DNA of 64,000 nt from Stomoxys calcitrans (Eukaryota; Arthropoda; Insecta; Diptera; Muscidae). The translations under genes and the position numbers were made by a program. Below, in pieces: positions 57,508-64,000 of this stretch; positions within the stretch are counted from its first letter, which is position 1, and every line of letters starts with the position of its first letter. Location of the stretch: assembly GCF_963082655.1 (NCBI RefSeq), contig NC_081555.1, positions 144,708,330 through 144,772,329 of the forward strand, written 5' to 3'. Under the pieces are notes generated by a model, which saw only the letters and a list, made by a program, of their open reading frames with translations, was not told the origin of the DNA and made no database searches.

Positions 57508-57874
57508 GCAAATTTTTTTGCTATGCTATTGGAGCTTTATCAGGTTATGGACCGATTCGCGACATACTTGTCTTGGATCTTGAAGACCATGATAGATGCC
57601 ACTGTGCGAAATTTCAATCAAATCAGATATGAATTGCGCCTAAAAGGGGCTCAAGAAGTAACATCGAGAAATACGTTAATATGAGAGCTATATTATGTTA
57701 TAAACCAATTCAGACCATATTTTGCACCTTTGATAGAGAATATAAGAAAAGTTGTTTTTCAAAATTTTTGTTAATTCGTATAAGAATTACGTCCTATATA
57801 CGCCCAAGAAGTAAAATTGGGAGATCGATTTATGTGGCAGCTATATGAGGTTTTAAACTGATTCAGATTCTTAG
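57508..57874 (-). mobile_element. Reversed A-type monomers without terminus
   Basis: GCTATGCTATTGGAGCTTTA matches 55149-55170, near the 3' end of a reversed A element. GAATTGCGCCTAAAAGGGGC and AAGAAGTAACATCGAGA follow. The hairpin expected on the left is absent. Confidence 0.6.
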
Positions 57875-57977
57875 TTTGCCTAAAAAGAGATACCGCGCAA
57901 TGAACTCGACAAATGCGATTCATGGTGGAGGGAATATAAGATTCGGCCCGGCCGAACTTAGCATGCTCTTACTTGTT
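57875..57977 (+). mobile_element. A-type 3' end in inverted orientation
   Basis: TTAGTTTGCCTAAAAAGAGA, ATGGTGGAGGGAATATAAG, hairpin TTCGGCCCGGCCGAA and CTTAGCATGCTCTTACTTG. It directly follows monomers of the opposite orientation. Confidence 0.75.
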
Positions 57978-58403
57978 AAAGAGTAAATTGCTCATGCCGA
58001 ATCTAGAATGCGAACATTCCAAAATTCTTTGACATGAGCTGAAAACATGAACTACCCCCAAAAACAAACATATTTATAAGTAGAATAATTCTTTCTTACT
58101 TGTTAATATTGAATCCTTAAAAATAGTGAGTGGGAACAGATGATATGAGTCACAATTTACCTGAAAAGAAATGGAAAGAAAAAACGATTAAAATTGATTT
58201 CAAAATCGATACTAATCATCCTATTTTATTATAACTCCACTACCGTATTCAAAGTCATGTAAAAATATGGACTGATCTGGATCATTTTTGATTCAGGTAC
58301 CAAGAACTCCTTTACAATTACAACAGATGAGCGATCTTAATGACGGCTTTATCTTAATATATTCCGATATGGGCCATATTCTGGTCGGATGAGTACTACT
58401 ACT
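57978..58403. other. Low-copy DNA with faint helentron-like words
   Basis: No ends or units. Short resemblances (TATGGACTGATCTGGATC near 58267) may be decayed monomer sequence. Confidence 0.4.
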
Positions 58404-58668
58404 AAATTCCCATGAACATTCCATTAGGGAACAGGGAATACTTTTCTCATGTCAATAATTGCAGTTCGAATAAAATTTTAGGCCTATAATAATGGGCCTC
58501 TTTTTTATACCCAGTCCGATTGGCTTGCTGTATAGCAACACCACTTGTTAGAGAAATTCTAACATGACAGGATACCGCACAATTGCAGACAGTTTTTGTA
58601 AGGGGATAACCACCACTGAAATCTTTTCTGATGCTAACACCGGGATTTGAGCCCTGGCGATTGGCATC
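58404..58668 (-). mobile_element. tRNA-derived SINE, old copy
   Basis: Minus strand: GATGCCAATCGCCAGGGCTC, then a degenerate B box, GCATCAGAAAAGATTTCAG, GTGGTTATCCCCTTAC, and the end region TTCCCTAATGGAATGTTCAT. Many differences from the 39992 copy. Confidence 0.6.
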
Positions 58669-59717
58669 ATCGACTCAAAAACGGCTGAACTGATTTTCTT
58701 GAAATTTTCACAGATGGTGCATAATGATCTCGTGGTGAAAATAGGATACTACCTTTTTTTGATATCTGAAGGGACAGCCGACCCTTCCCCTTGCCCTAAT
58801 TTTCAGAAACGACAGATCTCGGAGATGGGTGGTGCGATTTAAGCAAAACTTAGTGTGCTCTCATATAGTAACCTAAAAACAAAAATTTGGTATCCAAATT
58901 TCTGATGGGGTACCCGCCCCACCCTCAAAACCTGCAAAAAATATATATAGACCAATCACGACAATATGAGACTCAAATGAAAGGTATTTAGGATAAGAAA
59001 ACGTATCTGATATCCAATTGTCGGACCAAGAGCTAGGGGGACGACCCCAACCCCCGAAACTCCCCTAAATCGGCCATGGAAATATGGGACTCAAATGAAA
59101 GGTATTTACGAGTAGAATAGGAATCTGTTATCCAAATGTGGGACCAAGTTTCTGGGGGTCCACCCCTCCCCCAAAACACCCCCCAAACATGACTTATTTA
59201 CTGACCATGGCAATATGGGACTTAAATAAAAGCTATTTAAGTGATATCCAAATGTGGGACCAAGTGTTTGGGGGTCCGCCCCTCCTCAAAAACATGCCCC
59301 AAAGAGGAAAAATTTTGCGACCATATCAATATGGAGCTCAAATGAAAGGTCTTTGGGAGTTTTCTTCGGAAAAAAGTTTCTATGGGGCCACCCTACACCC
59401 ATAACACCATCCAAATAGGAAATATTTGCTGACTATTGCAATATGGGGCTCAAATACTATTTATTTTAGAGCAGAATATAAATATGATATATATTTTGAA
59501 GTTCGAGTCATTAAATGGCCACCCCCTATGGAAAAATGGGGCTCAACTGAAAGGAATTTGGGAGTGGACCATGAATCTGATGTCAACATTCGGGACCAAC
59601 TGTCTAGGGGGCGTTCCACCACCACAACAACCCCCAAATAGGACGTATTTTCTCACCATGACAATTTGGGTCTTCAAGAGAGTGGAGCTCGCTATTGATA
59701 GGTTTTAAGGCCCATAC
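58669..59717 (+). mobile_element. Family E Helitron-like element, 3' truncated
   Basis: AACGGCTGAACTGATTTTC, CGTGGTGAAAATAGG, ATCTCGGAGATGGGTGG and GTGTGCTCTCATATAG form the 5' block (also seen reversed at 26254-26483). Units then carry CTCAAATGAAAGGTATTT and GGGGGTCCACCCCTCCCCC, spaced about 116-131 bp. Family B sequence cuts it at 59718. Confidence 0.65.
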
Positions 59718-60786
59718 CTTTTAAATAGAGATTTCGAGCTGAAACTTTGCACAGATTCTTTTTTTTTGTCCATAGGCAGGTTAAGTTCGAAGATGGGCTA
59801 TATTGGACTATATTTTGATATAGCCCCCATATGGAACGATCAGCCGATTTAGAGTCTTAGGCCCAGATGGGCTATATTGGACTATATTTTGATATAGCCC
59901 CCATATAGAACGATCTGCCGATATAAGGCTTTAATCTCTTATTCGATTTCGATTGGAATTTGGGAAAGAAAGTTGTGTTAGGACAGTCGACATCCTTGTT
60001 CAATACGGCCCTGATCGGTCCAGATTTAGACATAGCTGCCATATAGACCGATCTCTCGTTTTAAGGTTTTGGGTCCATAAAAGACGCATTCATTGTCCGA
60101 TTTCGCTGAAATTTGGGAAAGTAAAATATGTTAGGCCTCTCGACATCCTCATTTAATTTGGTCCACATCGGTCCAGATTTGGAAATGGCTGTATAGACCG
60201 ATCTCTCGATTTCAGGTCTCCGGCCCATAATAATCGCATTTATTGTCCTATTGCGCTGCAATTTGATAAAGCTACATCCCTGTTCAATATGGCGCAGATC
60301 GCTCCAGATTTGGATATAACTCCCATACATACCGATCTATCGATTTTAGGTTCTAGACCCATACAAGGTGAATCTATTAACCGATTTTGCTTAAAAGAGT
60401 TTCGTTAGACCCCTTGACATTCATGTAGAGTATGAACAAGATCGAGCTATATTTGGATATAGCTACCATATTTACCCATCTGCCAATTTTAATTCTTGGG
60501 ACAATAAAATCAGGTTTGTTACTCGATTTTGCTGAAATTTGGTACAGTGCGCTGTGTTATGCTCCTCGGCTTCTTAGGCTCTATTTTTATTCAATATGGT
60601 TCAGATCAGTCTGTATTTGGATATAGCTGTCATATACATATAGCGATCTCCGATTTTAAGCTTTAAGGACCATAAATGGTGATTTTTATTAACCGATGAA
60701 TGTGGTACAATGATATGTGTTAGACTCTTTCATAGCCTTTTTGAATGTGGTGGAGATCGGACTTTATTTAGAAATAGCTGCTATGG
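59718..60786 (+). mobile_element. Family B-type Helentron-like element, truncated at both ends
   Basis: Begins after the microsatellite position (AAATAGAGATTTCGAGCTG). It contains a 74-bp tandem duplication at about 59855-59945 starting GATGGGCTATATTGG. About six diverged monomers follow with TAGCTGCCATATAGACCGAT. It stops at a family C 5' end. Confidence 0.7.
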
Positions 60787-62164
60787 GTTCATGAATGTAC
60801 CACCACTGTGACACAGGGTATTATAACTTAGTGCATTTGGTTGTAACACCCAGGAGGAAGAGAGAGAGAGAGAGAGAGAGAGACCCACTGATAAGTATAC
60901 CGATCGACTCAGTATCATTTTCTGATTCGATTTAGCTATGTCCATCTGTCTGTCTGTCCGTCCGTCTGTCCATATTAATTTGTGTACAAACTACAAGTCG
61001 CAATTTTCATCCGATCGTCTTCAAATTTGGTATGGGCATGTTTTTCGACCCAGAGACGAAGCCTATTGAAATTGGAAAAAATCGGTTCAGGTTTGGATAT
61101 AGTTCTCATATATATATTCGTCCGATTTGCAGTAATACAGCAATAAAATGGTCATTCGTTAACCAATCCTCTCGAAATTTGGCAGGAAGGATTTTCTTAT
61201 GACTCTCAACATTACTGGGGAATTTCATAATAATCGGCCGAGATATAACTCTCATATATAAATATCGCCCGATTTTCACTCCTAGAGCCACTGCAAGCGC
61301 ATTTATTGACCAATCTTCCCAAAACTTCGTAAAACGTTTTTCTAGACGACTTCCTCAATAGCTCCCATATAAAGGGTGATTTTTTTGAGGTTAGGATTTT
61401 CATGCATTAGTATTTGACAGATCACGTGGGATTTCAGACATGGTGTCAAAGAGAAAGATGCTCAGTATGCTTTGACATTTCATCATGAATAGACTTACTA
61501 ACGAGCAACGCTTGCAAATCATTGAATTTTATTACCAAAATCAGTGTTCGGTTCGGAATGTGTTCATTCACCGTAACGTTGCGTCCAACAGCATCTTTGA
61601 AAAAATACGGTCCAATGATTCCACCAGCGTACAAACCACACCAAACAGTTCTTGAACGGCTTCTGGTTGCTCTTCACTCCAAATGCGGCAATTTTGCTTA
61701 TTTACGTAGCCATTCAACCAGAAATGAGCCTCATCGCTGAACAAAATTTGTCAAAATTTGAACACATTTCGAACCGAACACTGATTTTGGTAATAAAATT
61801 CAATGATTTGCAAGCGTTGCTCGTTAGTAAGTCTATTCATGATGAAATGTCAAAGCATACTGAGCATCTTTCTCTTTGACACCATGTCTGAAATCCGACG
61901 TGATCTGTCAAATACTAATGCATGAAAATCCTAACCTCAAAAAATCACCCCAGATTTTGGGTATTTTGCAATATTGTTACAATATGTCAACCGTAGTTAT
62001 TGCTTGAAACGGATACGGACTGTTTAATAACTCATCTGAAAACATCCGCCGAGGTCCATCCAAATTGATTCAGAATTGGATATAGCTCCCACATTGTACT
62101 TATAGGGTAGGTGTGAGGTCGGAACAGTCGGAACCGACCGACTTTTGCCCTTCCTTACTGGTTT
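60787..62164 (+). mobile_element. Family C Helentron-like element with nested foldback MITE
   Basis: Left end TGTACCACCACTGTGACAC, GGGTATTATAACTTAGTG, then an (AG)n tract at about 60853-60881 and CATCTGTCTGTCTGTCCGTC. Monomers ATAGTTCTCATATATATA lead to the MITE at 61370. The element resumes at 61951 and ends GGGTAGGTGTGAGGTCG, hairpin GTCGG...CCGAC and TTTTGCCCTTCCTTACTGG. Confidence 0.75.
61370..61950 (-). mobile_element. Foldback MITE of IS630/mariner type, copy 2
   Basis: Nearly identical to 25643-26253, preceded by TA at 61368-61369. It lacks 25 bp between two CAGT repeats in the centre (CCAAACAGTTCTTGAACG) and the last bases of the right inverted repeat (AAAATCACCC then host CAGATTTTGG). 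Both arms again encode MNRLTNEQRLQIIEFYYQNQ. Confidence 0.85.
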
Positions 62165-62837
62165 ATATATAAAGAAAGTCTCTTTCAAGAAAAGCTTATT
62201 GTTCCTTTAGAACATCCTTGTCATTAAAATTCTTTTTATATGGTTATTAATTAGCAAATATTGTTGTTAAATGTTGTGGAATACATTTTGACCGTGATTC
62301 TAGCATTAAACATTTTTAAACGTGGTATAAACACAGAGCTCCACCAAAAACTCAGAAAAGCTATATTAAATTCTAATTTACCATTAAATCCTAACAAAGA
62401 AAAGAAAATAATTCCATGGCAATAATTCAGCGGTCGATAGCTACACAATTCTGCATGCTACCACTAGGTCAGTAGTGTGTTCTTAATAACCCCTGAAGCC
62501 AAAGAAACCATAATATCACACCGACCCTTTTTGTACAAAAATGTTGTAGAAATGTTGTATACACACATGTGCGTTTATAAAGTATGCCAAGGGCTGCACA
62601 CAATACGCAATTCATTGAGAGCAAGACCACTAACTAACGAACATGTGTACCAGCAAACTTGCGTTCACAGGCGATGCCATGGAACAACTAACTATTCAAA
62701 ATAAGCGAATGAACAAAACATTTTTGTAAAAACCATTTAAACGGAACTATTTAGTGGTGTTTACATATGAATATATTGGGGGGGAGTGTATTAGGGTAGG
62801 TCATGTCAGATAATTTGCTGGTAATATGCCATACAAT
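62165..62837. other. Low-copy DNA, no gene recognised
   Basis: AT-rich, with no repeat ends or supported frame. Confidence 0.5.
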
Positions 62838-63012
62838 GCAAATGCAAAAATTTTGCACATGAGCATTCCATTAAGGAACAGGAGTAAACTTCTCACAAAC
62901 TTCTCAAAAAGGGGCCTCCTTTTTATAGCCGAGTCCGAACGACGTGCCGCAGTGCGACACCTCTTTGGAGAGGAGTTTAACATGGCATAGTACCTCACAA
63001 ATGTTGTCAGCA
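62838..63012 (-). mobile_element. tRNA-derived SINE, 3' two-thirds
   Basis: Minus strand: GATGCTGACAACATTTGTGA, GAGGTGTCGCACTGCGG, CGGACTCGGCTATAAAAAG, GAGAAGTTTGTGAGAAGTTT (a small local duplication) and CCTGTTCCTTAATGGAATG. The tRNA-like head is missing; helentron leader sequence replaces it. Confidence 0.75.
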
Positions 63013-63048
63013 TCTACTACTGGACATTTTGAATCGATCTAGCCACGT
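63013..63048 (+). mobile_element. Helentron-like leader scrap
   Basis: GACATTTTGAATCGATCTAG followed by CCACGTTCGTCC corresponds to the bases just before the microsatellite in A and B elements (GATCTAGCCATGTCCGTCC). It anchors the following minisatellite to that position. Confidence 0.6.
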
Positions 63049-64000
63049 TCGTCCGTCCCTCCGTCCGTCCCTCCGTCCGTCCCTACGTCCGTCCCTCCGT
63101 CCGTCCCTCCGTCCGTCCCTCCGTCCGTCCCTCCGTCCGTCCCTCCGTCCGTCCCTCCGTCCGTCCCTCCGTCCGTCCCTCCGTCCGTCCCTCCGTCCGT
63201 CCCTCCGTCCGTCCCTCCGTCCGTCCCTCCGTCCGTCCCTCCGTCCGTCCCTCCGTCCGTCCCTCCGTCCGTCCCTCCGTCCGTCCCTCCGTCCGTCCCT
63301 CCGTCCGTCCCTCCGTCCGTCCCTCCGTCCGTCCCTCCGTCCGTCCCTCCGTCCGTCCCTCCGTCCGTCCCTCCGTCCGTCCCTCCGTCCGTCCCTCCGT
63401 CCGTCCCTCCGTCCGTCCCTCCGTCCGTCCCTCCGTCCGTCCCTCCGTCCGTCCCTCCGTCCGTCCCTCCGTCCGTCCCTCCGTCCGTCCCTCCGTCCGT
63501 CCCTCCGTCCGTCCCTCCGTCCGTCCCTCCGTCCGTCCCTCCGTCCGTCCCTCCGTCCGTCCCTCCGTCCGTCCCTCCGTCCGTCCCTCCGTCCGTCCCT
63601 CCGTCCGTCCCTCCGTCCGTCCCTCCGTCCGTCCCTCCGTCCGTCCCTCCGTCCGTCCCTCCGTCCGTCCCTCCGTCCGTCCCTCCGTCCGTCCCTCCGT
63701 CCGTCCCTCCGTCCGTCCCTCCGTCCGTCCCTCCGTCCGTCCCTCCGTCCGTCCCTCCGTCCGTCCCTCCGTCCGTCCCTCCGTCCGTCCCTCCGTCCGT
63801 CCCTCCGTCCGTCCCTCCGTCCGTCCCTCCGTCCGTCCCTCCGTCCGTCCCTCCGTCCGTCCCTCCGTCCGTCCCTCCGTCCGTCCCTCCGTCCGTCCCT
63901 CCGTCCGTCCCTCCGTCCGTCCCTCCGTCCGTCCCTCCGTCCGTCCCTCCGTCCGTCCCTCCGTCCGTCCCTCCGTCCGTCCCTCCGTCCGTCCCTCCGT
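63049..64000. repeat. Near-perfect 12-bp minisatellite (GTCCGTCCCTCC)n
   Basis: About 79 units of GTCCGTCCCTCC run to the window edge; the only variant I see is CTACG near 63083. The strand is pure C/T/G with no A apart from that site. No stop codon occurs in any of the six frames across about 900 bp, because the unit length is a multiple of three and no stop fits it. This has no coding meaning by itself. True length is unknown since the window ends inside it. Confidence 0.95.

Overview
The window looks like intergenic or intronic chromatin from a higher fly. A calyptrate muscoid such as Stomoxys, Musca or a relative is my inference, from the style of its interspersed repeats, insect mariner relics, tRNA-type SINEs and AT-rich low-copy DNA. 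I found no host protein-coding gene, rRNA, intact tRNA gene or CRISPR array. Apart from relics of transposase and reverse-transcriptase genes, the open frames are by-products of repeats.

Roughly 60% of the sequence (estimated by eye) is one superfamily of non-autonomous rolling-circle-like elements with the layout of Helentron-associated elements (HINE/DINE-1 type). The layout is a 5' subterminal repeat beginning TTATACCC, a conserved leader of about 100-150 bp, a GTCC/GTCT microsatellite, an array of about 153-bp monomers, an inverted copy of the 5' repeat (GGGTATA), a GC-rich hairpin (typically TTCGGCCCGGCCGAA) and a short tail ending ACTTG next to TT. I distinguish three families. Family A starts TTATACCCTCCACCAT and its monomers read 'CCTGATATAGCTGCCATATAA'-like. 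Family B starts TTATACCCACCACC and its monomers contain GGGACAGTGAGTTG. Family C starts TTATACCCTACA, has the hairpin AGTCGG/CCGACT, and carries two alternating monomers. In these entries '+' means the 5' subterminal repeat is on the left and the hairpin on the right.

Layout: 1-1200 low-copy; 1201-3823 B; 3824-4925 low-copy; 4926-10394 a dense stack (A, a B/C chimera, a Helitron-like E element with nested B and a SINE); 10395-11874 mostly low-copy; 11875-15082 C, SINE, A, and an E Helitron carrying two mariner MITEs; 15166-19230 mariner and IS630-type relics, MITE, SINE, E; 19398-23765 A, LINE remnant, MITE, B; 23766-25642 low-copy; 25643-31464 foldback MITE, E, A, F repeats, and an array of A elements; 31465-33046 low-copy; 33047-38582 tandem A elements, C and B; 38583-39885 low-copy; 39886-43160 C elements with a SINE; 43200-47662 mariner scrap, MITE split by A, LINE with RNase H, A-type; 47663-48838 low-copy; 48839-52930 B, LINE, A, E scraps; 52931-55012 low-copy; 55013-57977 A-type elements; 58404-62164 SINE, E, B, C with nested foldback MITE; 62838-64000 SINE and a near-perfect 12-bp minisatellite running off the window edge.

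The most interesting signal is structural. Three families whose monomers otherwise look different all keep a 153-bp period (exact over many consecutive units; 152+153 in family C). All centre on the same module: an inverted repeat GATCGGTC ... GACCGATC around ATATAGCTGCCATATA. The host genes that would normally organise such a locus are not in view.
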